DNA of 64,000 nt from Albugo candida. Taxonomy: Eukaryota; Oomycota; Peronosporomycetes; Albuginales. The stretch's first letter is position 1. Each line of letters starts with the position of its first letter. The position numbers were made by a program, and so were the translations under genes. The stretch is taken from NCBI GenBank assembly GCA_040437565.1, contig JBDOQK010000001.1, forward strand, positions 62,001 through 126,000, in the 5' to 3' direction. The notes under the pieces were generated by a model that did no database searches, was not told where the DNA came from, and saw only the letters and a list, made by a program, of their open reading frames with translations. Below are positions 12,780 through 23,200 of this stretch, piece after piece.

Positions 12780-14215
12780 TAAGTCATCATCCCGGCTGTC
12801 TTAGACTTCAATTTCTCGGATCCTTTAATCCCAACTCTGCCTTCTCGCTGCTGAGAGGTTTATTGGCATCTTGTACCCAACTTGGTCCCCGCATTGTTGC
12901 TTTTCCAATGGAATACTTCCAAACCAAGTAGAGCAATGCCACCCCAATCAAAGTCCGAACCATAGAGTCTGTTCATGAGGTATCAGATTCAGAAATGTGG
13001 ATGGGATATGATCTGATTCAACTCCCGATCACTTAGTCCCGATAAAATAAACGTATCTTCTTTTTTGTGTTTCTTTGTCCGTAAACTATTCCAGCTGTTT
13101 TTTTATGCTTTTTGTACCGTTGTGTTGGCAAATATCAATCAGAGAGACTGCTTACGATCCAGTTCTTCTTAATTCATTCGGTGTAATCGATGAATGCCAT
13201 CAGCACCGAGCATGAAACCATTATCTAATAAGGAATCCAGCCTTGTTTGAACCCAAAGCGAATTCTTTTTTTCTCCATTTACATTGCCTTCGTTATCTCT
13301 CCTCTGCGACATGTTTTGTATGTTAACCAATGCTCTCCTCTCAGTTGCGATTGTATGTAGGAAAGTTTGATTATCCCCAATTACTATTGCTGCTTATCGA
13401 AATGAAAAAAATTTCTTCCATTGATTCTGTTCATCTTCTTGCAGAAATCACGATTTGGTGCTTACGGTATTATCCGTGACATAATGTTCGAGTATGCTTG
13501 TGAATAAGCAACTTTTGCTCGCTGAGACAATTTCTACTTTTATGTCGACGGAAGATTCGACGTAATCATCTTAATCGTGTTTCTAGAGGTCTATGTACAC
13601 AGGGTCTGCGTCAGCCTTTGCCTTTGTCGCGTTGTTGTCGTCCAATCTTGTTTTCCTGTCAACTTTTGAATCGACGAGCCGACCACTACGTAAGACGAAA
13701 AAATATGGCGACATAAGCTGGATTGATGTGGCGTTCGGCAAGTATAGGAAGAGGTGGGGTCCGCCCCAACTCAGTTAAGGGTGTTCGCCGTAGTACTTTT
13801 ATTTGGACACCTTTCTGTTACTACAGTTTGGTGGTTATCTACTCTATTCTAATCACTAGTATGTAACGCTCNNNNNNNNNNNNNNNNNNNNNNNNNNNNN
13901 NNNNNNNNNNNNNNNNNNNNNNNNNNNNNNNNNNNNNNNNNNNNNNNNNNNNNNNNNNNNNNNNNNNNNNNGTGTTCGCCGTAGTACTTTTATTTGGACA
14001 CCTTTCTGTTACTACAGTTTGGTGGTTATCTACTCTATTCTAATCACTAGTATGTAACGCTCTGAAGAGCCCGGTCCAACTCCTGTACAGTTATTTTCTG
14101 GCGTAGTTGCCAGCGGTCTTGACACGTCCATTTTTTCATTGAGTAGGTTGATGTTTACGTGGAGGAATCTTTGCCTCCGCCGAGGCGCCGCATCGCAGCC
14201 CTTTTGCCACCGCCG
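12780..14215. other. Mostly empty; one short frame with hydrophobic start
   Basis: A 61-codon frame on + at 13593-13778 begins MYTGSASAFAFVALLSSNLV, signal-peptide-like, then turns basic. It is too short and unsupported to call. A 100-N gap at 13872-13971 has about 80 duplicated flanking bases (13790-13871 versus 13972-14053). Confidence 0.35.
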
Positions 14216-14287
14216 GGACTCGAAGCGGGGTACACACGGTCGGAACACATGTGTACTATTCGCTAAGCCCCCCCGACGGGGTCTTTT
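14216..14287 (-). other. Small-RNA-derived segment with a B-box-like motif
   Basis: The minus strand at 14226-14216 reads CTTCGAGTCCC, close to the Pol III B box (GGTTCGANTCC), followed by GGCGGTGGC as in a tRNA acceptor strand. The expected T-stem pairing is broken, so this is not a working tRNA. It adjoins the tRNA-Leu-like and U6-like pieces and may belong to one SINE-like composite. Confidence 0.35.
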
Positions 14288-14350
14288 TGGTGTCAGCGGT
14301 GGGTTCTGAACCCACGAGTGCGAACACAGTAGAACTTGAGTCTACTGTGT
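14288..14350 (-). pseudogene. tRNA-Leu(CAA)-like 3' half with CCA tail
   Basis: The minus strand has an anticodon arm with loop CTCAAGT (anticodon CAA) on a perfect 10-bp stem, a short variable region, a T arm (GTGGGTTCAGAACCCAC) and an acceptor end CGCTGACACCA. The terminal CCA is written in the DNA. CCA is normally added after transcription in eukaryotes, so this looks like a reverse-transcribed tRNA. The D arm and 5' acceptor strand are missing; the U6-like unit lies there instead. Not a functional tRNA. Confidence 0.7.
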
Positions 14351-14353
14351 TCT

Positions 14354-14455
14354 AAAAGTGAGATACTTCTCGATTTATGCGTGTCATCCTTGCGCAGGGG
14401 CCATTCTAATCTTCTCTGTATCGTTTCAATTTTTCGGATGACCACAGAGTGGTTC
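14354..14455 (-). ncRNA. U6 snRNA-like sequence, near full length
   Basis: The minus strand runs from a 5' stem-loop (AACCACTCTGTGGT) through ATCCG, the ACAGAGA box (GATACAGAGAAGATTAG), GGCCCCTGCGCAAGGATGAC and ACGCATAAATCGAGAAG to a TTTT end, 102 nt in all, the usual U6 length and order. The catalytic AGC triad reads AGA: position 14405 is T on the plus strand where G is expected. I see no TATA box upstream. A tRNA-like A-box region sits head to head at 14460 and a tRNA-Leu remnant directly downstream. It is either a retroposed pseudogene or a diverged copy; that it derives from U6 is nearly certain. Confidence 0.85.
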
Positions 14456-14456
14456 C

Positions 14457-14530
14457 TTCCGCCCCAGCTCAGTCGGTTGAGCACTTGAGCGCGACTTCTC
14501 AATTTGCCGGCTACTAAGTAACCAGCCAAT
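14457..14530 (+). other. tRNA-head-like segment with A box
   Basis: The plus strand reads CAGCTCAGTCGGTTGAGCA, a tRNA D arm with an A-box consensus, then a weak anticodon-like hairpin (TTGAG...CTCAA). The 3' half does not fold as a T arm. It is probably the head of a SINE-like repeat that continues into the shared repeat at 14530. Confidence 0.45.
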
Positions 14531-14689
14531 TTAGTAAAACAGCTCGAAAAAACAAACTTTTTCAACTCCTTCCTCTCGAAAACAATGGTTCAAGTCGACA
14601 TATCGACACAACCAAGGGTGCTAGCGTCCACTTGTAGTGACGTGGCAACCCTCATGAGTCACCCTGTTTTGGGTGATTGTATGATTGTT
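14530..14689. repeat. Dispersed repeat shared with 3485-3545
   Basis: Shares AACAGCTCGAAAA and CACTTGTAGTGACG, in order, with the stretch following the first LINE tail. The right end runs into a 100-N gap (14690-14789), after which the LINE 3' tail begins. Confidence 0.5.
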
Positions 14690-14789
14690 NNNNNNNNNNN
14701 NNNNNNNNNNNNNNNNNNNNNNNNNNNNNNNNNNNNNNNNNNNNNNNNNNNNNNNNNNNNNNNNNNNNNNNNNNNNNNNNNNNNNNNNN

Positions 14790-15170
14790 TTTCAGAAGCC
14801 GAAGATCATTACTGCGGGTACGGCACAGACAAGTCAAAATGCAAGTGCAACTCAGATCCAAGTCCTAGTTGGCTGGTTCTGCTCACCGTAGTGTGACGCA
14901 CACCAATTTGCGAACCACGGTACTTTTGGACCATTTTTACAACTTTACAACTTTACAACTTTGCAGCATTTACAAGCTGGCCACAGTCTCGTATTTTTTT
15001 AAGGGTGCTGAGGCTACTACGATACGAGATTATCAACGAAAAGACATCTTATCATCTCTCACAGGTATTTCCCGAAACGTTTTTTATATGTGTATATATA
15101 TATGTTATTTAAAGATAGCCTAGGCAACTAGAGAAGTCAGTTAGTCTAATTCTAGTAATATAGACACCTT
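14790..15170 (+). mobile_element. Second LINE 3' tail
   Basis: Matches 3230-3425 with substitutions and one inserted block: TCCTAGTTGGCTGGTTCTGC against TCCTAGCTGGGTGGCTTCG, then GATAGCCTAGGCAACTAGAG and AGACACCTT in both. The extra block near 14940-15110 contains a triplicated ACTTTACA and a short TA run. It confirms a repeat family with a conserved 3' end. Confidence 0.6.
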
Positions 15171-16565
15171 CAACTGAGCCCACCCAAGCAATAAGCTTGG
15201 AAAATATCTGCCTCCCTAGGTTTGAAGTCAGACTTAAGTGAGATTCACACGGTCAGGGCTCATGATAGGATAAGGAAGGTAGTTAAAGAACCAGATAAAC
15301 AGTGTAATGAAATCGTTGACAAAGTATAGGAGGAGGCATTGTGTGTTCCTCTTGAAAAGTGCAGCATGTAGGGGCCAAACTATGTTGTAATTCCCAGGTA
15401 CACTTTATATTATCAGCATTGTTCTTAAAGAGCCGAGTTGCTTATTTTCAATATGTAAAATAGATAGCTTCTATAACATGAATTCTTCTGAAAATTAATC
15501 TTTAATACTCTGCACAGGAAGTCGGAAGAGCAGCTATGAAATTTCCCTCAATAGAGCACTTTATACTGATTTGAACAGCACACAAGGCTCGCAAAATGCA
15601 TCCGATTCTGATCCATCATGTCTTACAGTCATGCCATAGAATCACAAGCTTGTCTGCATGAATCTAAACAACAGTTTTTGCCTACACTGCCTCCTTTCTC
15701 TGCGTGCTAAATGGAAAGGCAACGGTCTTCATGGAAGGCAGGTGAGGTCTTCAAGGCGGATCGTCACGATTATTTCGATCAGTGAGACGGCAGTGATCAA
15801 TACGCACGACCGAAAGTACATCTTTGCTGAATCCAAGTAGTCCGTATGAGATCCTGGAGGGAACGATGTTCGAGAGTATACGATGAAATAATGGAGGAGG
15901 ATGGCTTTGGGGAAGTCAAATCAGCTCTGGAGGCACTGTTTCTTGTAAGTATCCATTCTACTCGAAGACCTTTTTCTGACTACTGCACCAAGAAATGCTG
16001 AAGCGGTACAAAGCCGTATGTACGGTTACGAGGTACTCACAATTTTTATAACAGCAACCAATGCTTGATGAAAAAAACGGAAGGATTCAAAAGTAGTATC
16101 GGAAGGCATGATTGGCTGAAAGTATTGATTACTAGCAAAGCTGGTCCTACATTAGAAAGATAGATATAATAGCGGTTTGGTGTGGGTAATTCTACGAAAG
16201 CGGCTCATTGGATATAAAACTGCAAGGAATATTGCTGTACGCATTCCATAATCTCGTTGTTTATGGTTACACATTGCATTGTGATAAACACCTCCATGAA
16301 GTCTTGTGCGCTTATTCGCGGGGACTGCTCAGACTTCTGAAGACATCCGAGATGCGGGGCTCTAAGCTCTCAAACTTGATTATTGAGAAATTATTGTAAG
16401 AAACTGCTTGCGATCGACCCTGTGCATGCAAAACGTACCCAAACATGCCCTAGTTTCAATTTGGAATTTTCGATATACAATGTCAAACGTGGGATGCGAC
16501 TAGGTCTGATTTTGGTCGAATTCACTGCACACTGGTCATTCGCACATTCCCCGTTTAGTGCACAG
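15171..16565. other. No confident gene
   Basis: A possible exon on + at about 15846-15953 encodes a charged segment (YDEIMEEDGFGEVKSALEAL) and ends at a good donor (GTAAGTAT), but I find no continuing exon. Other open frames are short. Confidence 0.3.
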
Positions 16566-17216
16566 ATGCTTCGAACACTATCCATACTACTCAGCTTTGT
16601 TTGCTTGAACGCGGAAGATCAAGATGCTGACTGTATGATAAACGATACGTTACGCGTGTTCTTGATGTATGGAAAAAACAATTGTCAGCAAAAACAGGGT
16701 AAAGGATGGGAGGAGATCGGCACGGAGCTGGGCAAAATTTTGGAAAATGTGGAAAACGACCGTGCAAATACAGAATCTACTCGTCAATCTGCGCCACGCA
16801 GCCTTTCACCGAAGAAATCTGACATCAAAGCGGCCTTTATGCAATCGGACACGAATGTGCATAGCGAACAATCTGATTCCGAGGGGTTGACAGTGGCGAG
16901 CTGTAAAGAAATTTTCCGTGCTAGCCACACCGTTCTGAAGAATCTTGAAGCGAAAATACCCGGTTGGCCCGCCGTGCGAGCAAAATGTCCATCTATGGAA
17001 GGTATTGCAGCTGGACAATTCGTAATATTTCTGTACTCCCTTGTTACACAAGAAATCCCTTTCGAGCAAAAACAGTCCCGAATTGCCGCAATTCCCCAAG
17101 TCACCATCACCGCTCTGATTGCCGGATACGCAGCGGACTTCGTTTGGGCCAGGGGTCTCAAACTTCTTGAGAAATTTGAGCGTTCATGCAGGAATGTTGA
17201 TCCAAATGGAGCCTAG
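16566..17216 (+). CDS. Secreted protein of unknown function
   Basis: An intronless 216-residue protein. I chose the ATG at 16566 because it opens a clean signal peptide (MLRTLSILLSFVCLNAEDQD); the frame stays open further upstream but that part is not hydrophobic-led. The mature part is hydrophilic and helical (KGWEEIGTELGKILENVEND), then Ser/Lys-rich, then a more hydrophobic C-terminal half (GIAAGQFVIFLYSL; ITALIAGYAADFVW) with scattered cysteines. I see no RxLR or CHxC motif and recognise no domain. It stands alone between repeats and a gene desert, a common setting for oomycete effectors, so effector candidate is a reasonable but untested reading. Confidence 0.6.
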   Translation: MLRTLSILLSFVCLNAEDQDADCMINDTLRVFLMYGKNNCQQKQGKGWEEIGTELGKILENVENDRANTESTRQSAPRSLSPKKSDIKAAFMQSDTNVHSEQSDSEGLTVASCKEIFRASHTVLKNLEAKIPGWPAVRAKCPSMEGIAAGQFVIFLYSLVTQEIPFEQKQSRIAAIPQVTITALIAGYAADFVWARGLKLLEKFERSCRNVDPNGA

Positions 17217-20200
17217 AATGCATATATCAGATGAATTCAGTCCGACATAATCTGCAAGACAAAATTTGCTTTTTGCTCTAAGCTTCCACTTGTTGTCAGT
17301 CTTTCTCTGTTCATTAAATATTCAGCACGAGTATTTGTGCTCGTTTCTAGAGCATCAGTAATTGACATGATCTTGCTGTCTAATCTATATCCTATATCAC
17401 ATTGAAATGCCGTCCTTTATTTGGGATATTGCAGTTCATAGTAATATGTAATGGTGGAAGCATATTAGGAAATTCTCGACTTGCAATCGGCTAATTTTCG
17501 TACGCATTTATAGCCAATTATGTAAAGGCATTCTTGGTTTCGTTGAGAATTTGAGAGCTTTGGGAAGCTTGATCGCTTGATCGCTTGATAGATTTGTGTC
17601 TCTTTTAACACGATGGCTCTTGGAAGAGCCCTTTATCGCAATTACAGTCAAGGCCCACGTGTGGTTTAATGTGGGAATAATCAGAAGACAAAGGAGACAT
17701 CAAGTAGCAGTCCATCCGGATCGAAACAAACCAAGGACTGATAGTATGAATGACAAGTATGTCATTTCTGCGGCCTATCAAGAGCAAGATCGCATCTTAG
17801 AATATCAACTTGGATGGCCGCGTGGGTTTTCATTGCCGCAAGTTTTGATCTAGATTCCTCACCTTCTGCATGAAAAAAACCCTCTTCAAGACAAATATCA
17901 GCCCCGATCACGCCTCAGCAATGCCCGCAGTAAAGATACCGTGAATACGAAGATTCGTCGTGTTCGGTCGACGATGCAATGAAAAAAGCGTACTCATACA
18001 ACATATCCATCTCTCAAAGTGGAGTGAGTGCCAAAAGGATACCAAGGATCAGATCAGAATAATTAATACGGTGATTCATTTACTTTCGGGACAATCCATA
18101 TTTACAAAACTACATCTTGCAGTTGAAACCATCATGCTTTACGCATTCACTAATCATATCAAGTCAGCTATCCGGGTCACGATCAGCCGAAAGTATAGAC
18201 TGATGCCTGTAGGAATAAAAATAAGAATCTCTTAAAGCATTCAGCAAAGTGTGTCGTCATAGACTGATGCCTGTAAGAATAAAAATAAGAATCTCTTAAA
18301 GCATTCAGCAAAGTGTTCAATTGACAGAACGACTTTTAAATCGAAGTGGACACACTTCGATTTCCATGCTACCATCAACAGGACTTCACTGATCACATAG
18401 TGTGCTTTGATTGTAGGATGTACACATAACTAAGACCACTGCAACTGGAGCGCCCTATATCCCGAACTTGCTGTTTAGCCTGCTATGTCTCTAATGATGT
18501 TATGCAATGATCTGTTTTTAGCTCACACCCTACCTACTTAGACTCGGTAGAAAGAAGAGCGTATGCGACCGCTGCCATCCTCCTGTGAACTAAGAAGTAC
18601 CTATATTAACAGCAAACTCGGATAGTTTGGTGCTGTCCATATCCACGTAGCATGATTTCTAAATAAAGTGTTGGCGAGGCTCTATGTCTTAAATCTTAAA
18701 GTTTGGCATCATGCGTAGCACGTAGCCTTCAAATTATCAAGTGTGGTCGCACTCAATATATCATTCTTGTACCAACGTTTGTTCTACTGGGCTCAAACTC
18801 CGACAGCGCCGTTATCAAATGGTGAAGGATCAGAAAAGGTAGAACGCGTTTTTTACGCTGTGCAAGATACAGCTCGATAAACACTGGAGAATGCTTTTAG
18901 CTTTACGTTGTGGAAGCCACATCGGGTACTTCCTAAAATCTTCAAGTTCTAGCGCAATGGCATTTCTTCTAGCCACAGAGTGTTCTGTTATTGCATTCGG
19001 ATGATGATGCACACATTTATCTTGTAATTTAAAAGTGGAATGAACAAATTGCATCACGTCCTTGACATGCACACACGTCGCATCAGTCACAAAGAGCAGC
19101 AACACTCTTTCTAATGGAGTATCCCGGAGTCAACGATGCCTTTAACCGTGGAAATTGCCGTATACTTCCAGAATGTGCATCATGTTTTNNNNNNNNNNNN
19201 NNNNNNNNNNNNNNNNNNNNNNNNNNNNNNNNNNNNNNNNNNNNNNNNNNNNNNNNNNNNNNNNNNNNNNNNNNNNNNNNNNNNNNNNTGGAATGAACAA
19301 ATTGCATCACGTCCTTGACATGCACACACGTCGCATCAGTCACAAAGAGCAGCAACACTCTTTCTAATGGAGTATCCCGGAGTCAACGATGCCTTTAACC
19401 GTGGAAATTGCCGTATACTTCCAGAATGTGCATCATGTTTTGTGTATTCGCCTTTATTAGATACCCGGTGGTAGCTTCGAGTTGACAGCTTTCTGGCTGG
19501 TGCCTGATTAGTCATTAGGTTGCAACATTACGGTTAAAAGTTGGTATTTTGCTACCGCTAGTTGCTACGCTAAAAGTCATTGGAATGGATAAGTGTCCTG
19601 GATGCATTATTTCTCATTTCGATCAGTATCTGCCCATAGTAATGATGCATCTACTTTGGCATTTGTATTCCAGTCGCTGAGAATGGCGCTCACTAAATTC
19701 TGCGAATGGCATAATCGTGCAATTTAGTATGATTGTAAAAGTTTCCAATCTAGAGTACCGCACAATAGAGACATACGTTTCGCCTCCGCATTATGTAGCC
19801 TTTCGAAAATGATTATGATATTCTGTACGTATAATAGTGAGAAAGAAGTATAGGCGCGCTACTGTGAGAGGATGTAGATCTAATCGATGTGAAGCGTCCT
19901 CTACTATTCTAATTTTTTGCTGAGATTTGCTCTCTCACAAACAAGTTATATTGAATTAGGGAGAAATTGCAATCATATTCTTGACTGTGCAATTGTCAAA
20001 ATGTGATTGATTGCGTGCGCGCTATTTTGATGGGTTAACGACTTGGCTTGGAGATCAGGAAGCATCATGCGGTTGGTTTTCATAACAGCGTTTACCCGCT
20101 TAATGAAAAAGAAATCAAGAAACTTGGCAGCAAACGCTGTTAGATGTCCGACAGTGACGGAATCGATCATATCAGCAAGAAAGCTCCCCATAAAGTATTT

Positions 20201-23200
20201 GAAGAGATACATAACTATTACTAGCCGCATTGTACATGAGTCTTGAGATTGTAGAAGCGCTAAATTACACCAGTGTCAAACAGTGCCGCGATAGTCGGGA
20301 ATATATGTCAAATATATGTCTCATCCAGAACGGACTACAAGCTTTAGTCACAATCTGGATGCGCTTGACCGAACTGGTTGACAGCCACCACTTATCTATA
20401 ATGTATCTCTTGCACAATTGGTGTTTTTTGTCTTCGTCGCACGATGCTTTGTGTGACTGCTGCGATTCTTGAGGCGAAAAAAAGTCTATCTCAGGGTTGT
20501 CGTTATTTATTATAGCTGAAGTAGGAACAATCGCAATTGCAGAAACGCTGACGACCTCGCGCGAAGCTCTCCTTTTAGTGTTATGAAAATGCCTCGGCAT
20601 CACATCATGATGTGTTAGCCTCCCGATAGTTCAGTCAGAGTCTTGATGCAGTAAGAAGTAGCCGAAACGTTACAAGTGGTTCTTTATGAGGTCACATTTG
20701 ATTTCCACAAAGCTCTTCTGCAATAAATACTCAAGGTTGCCAATCGTACTATGGATCTTTCGAGTGCACATTTCGGTATACTACCCATCATACTGAAGCT
20801 GTGACAGGTCATATGGAGGTTTCAACCATTGCGCAGTACAGCTCAAAACGTCGCTATATTCTATTGGGCTCTTTAAAGTTCGAAGTGTGTTGATAGCATC
20901 GAGTGTGCATCACGAAACCTGCCATTTGATCGATATTATCGAATCCAGGCTCCTCACAACTACAAATTATCGCAACCATTCTCAGCTTTTCGAAGTGCGG
21001 AGGTAGCGTATGAATGCGTGCGTGGTAAACAAAGTTTTCATTTCTGCTTCAGAAAATTCTATACTACACGCCTCATTGAAAAACCATCGCACACTTGCGA
21101 CATTATGCTCATGACATGAAATTCGTAGGTCTAGCTATTACTACAGTTAAGCTCATGTTCTTTCATTCGATTTCGTAGTTTGCTACCTACGATTCGAGTA
21201 GCACGATAGAAGCGATACCAGAAAGCTTCCATGTCAAAGCCGGGGAAGCCATTTAAGGAAGTCATATAATAAAGACATTGGAATAAGTATGGCAATAAAC
21301 TCTATTGAGTCAATATTGTGAAATCTGCGGAACGATCATAAATAAGTCATTTCTTATTAATACTTATCTGTCGAGTTTCCAATCAGTATATTTATACTTA
21401 TAGCATCTCGTGCTATTTGCTCATCTTCTTTCCCTTAGCATTGTTGATTGAGATGTCATATCGAAATCAGAACCAAGCTCGGTTCATACCATCAGCGTTG
21501 GTCGTCTTAACCGTAATTTCCAGCAGATATGTACTACGAAGACAAAACTCAAAGACTCGCTATTTCTGGACGAAGGGAAACCATCCTTGTTTGAAATGAT
21601 ATTTTAGATAAAACCTATCGTTATTAAGCATACACGTTCATAAGAACGTGTGGTAGTTGTGCCACAACTCAATTACAAGAGCATCATACATTCCCAACAA
21701 CTGAATCGCATTTAGATTCTAACGAGCAAACCCATATATTACCTTGTTGGCGCGAAAATGTGAGGCAGTCAAATCCCTCTATTTGTAGATGTGCCAATTA
21801 TGATCACATTTGCGTCCGCACGAGGTGATCATTATCGCAAGAGGTATGACGAATAAAAAGTTCATGTCAAAGCTGATGCATTTTGCCCGAAGTACAACTA
21901 CAAGTGTACAACATACGGTGTGAAACAGCCAACGCATTTAGATCGCAAATCATTNNNNNNNNNNNNNNNNNNNNNNNNNNNNNNNNNNNNNNNNNNNNNN
22001 NNNNNNNNNNNNNNNNNNNNNNNNNNNNNNNNNNNNNNNNNNNNNNNNNNNNNNGTAGTTGTGCCACAACTCAATTACAAGAGCATCATACATTCCCAAC
22101 AACTGAATCGCATTTAGATTCTAACGAGCAAACCCATATATTACCTTGTTGGCGCGAAAATGTGAGGCAGTCAAATCCCTCTATTTGTAGATGTGCCAAT
22201 TATGATCACATTTGCGTCCGCACGAGGTGATCATTATCGCAAGAGGTATGACGAATAAAAAGTTCATGTCAAAGCTGATGCATTTTGCCCGAAGTACAAC
22301 TACAAGTGTACAACATACGGTGTGAAACAGCCAACGCATTTAGATCGCAAATCATTGCATTGAATGAGCAGATGCCACTATTAGTAAATAAATAGAAAAT
22401 TGGGCAAGACGAAAAGGAAATAGACAATTCGTATCCTTTCGGATATGTTGCACGATTTCGATGTCATTTCGACTTGCTGTGAAGCCTCGTAAATCCAATG
22501 CACCTGCTTTGTTGCCCCATCAGTATTGATGTGAAGAGAATTGAATAAATACATCGGTAGTTGGAAGACCTAGGGTACAAATGTGCTGTACACCGCAAAC
22601 GAATAGGCTGAAGACCTGTTTATAATGGTCAACACAAAAGTCGTACCGGGTTGTTCACGTTGACATGTTGTGGATTTTGGTATACCAAACCATATAACCC
22701 AAATTACCACGTCTCAGTCAAGACGGGATAAAGAATTTGATTCATGGGCTTGCGTATACTGCAACACATGCTCGGTAGCACTGTTGATACTAGCAGGACT
22801 TCTTTTTTGTTCTCAAGTACACCGCCAAAATTTGTACTTGAACAGTANNNNNNNNNNNNNNNNNNNNNNNNNNNNNNNNNNNNNNNNNNNNNNNNNNNNN
22901 NNNNNNNNNNNNNNNNNNNNNNNNNNNNNNNNNNNNNNNNNNNNNNNGTTGCACGATTTCGATGTCATTTCGACTTGCTGTGAAGCCTCGTAAATCCAAT
23001 GCACCTGCTTTGTTGCCCCATCAGTATTGATGTGAAGAGAATTGAATAAATACATCGGTAGTTGGAAGACCTAGGGTACAAATGTGCTGTACACCGCAAA
23101 CGAATAGGCTGAAGACCTGTTTATAATGGTCAACACAAAAGTCGTACCGGGTTGTTCACGTTGACATGTTGTGGATTTTGGTATACCAAACCATATAACC

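Noticed and set aside
14288-14350. A functional tRNA-Leu gene
   Set aside because: The D arm and 5' acceptor strand are missing and CCA is encoded, so it is a fragment.
18830-19358. Small secreted protein read on minus (MLLLFVTDATCVHV...)
   Set aside because: The hydrophobic start is weak, the frame repeats across a gap, and nothing else supports translation.
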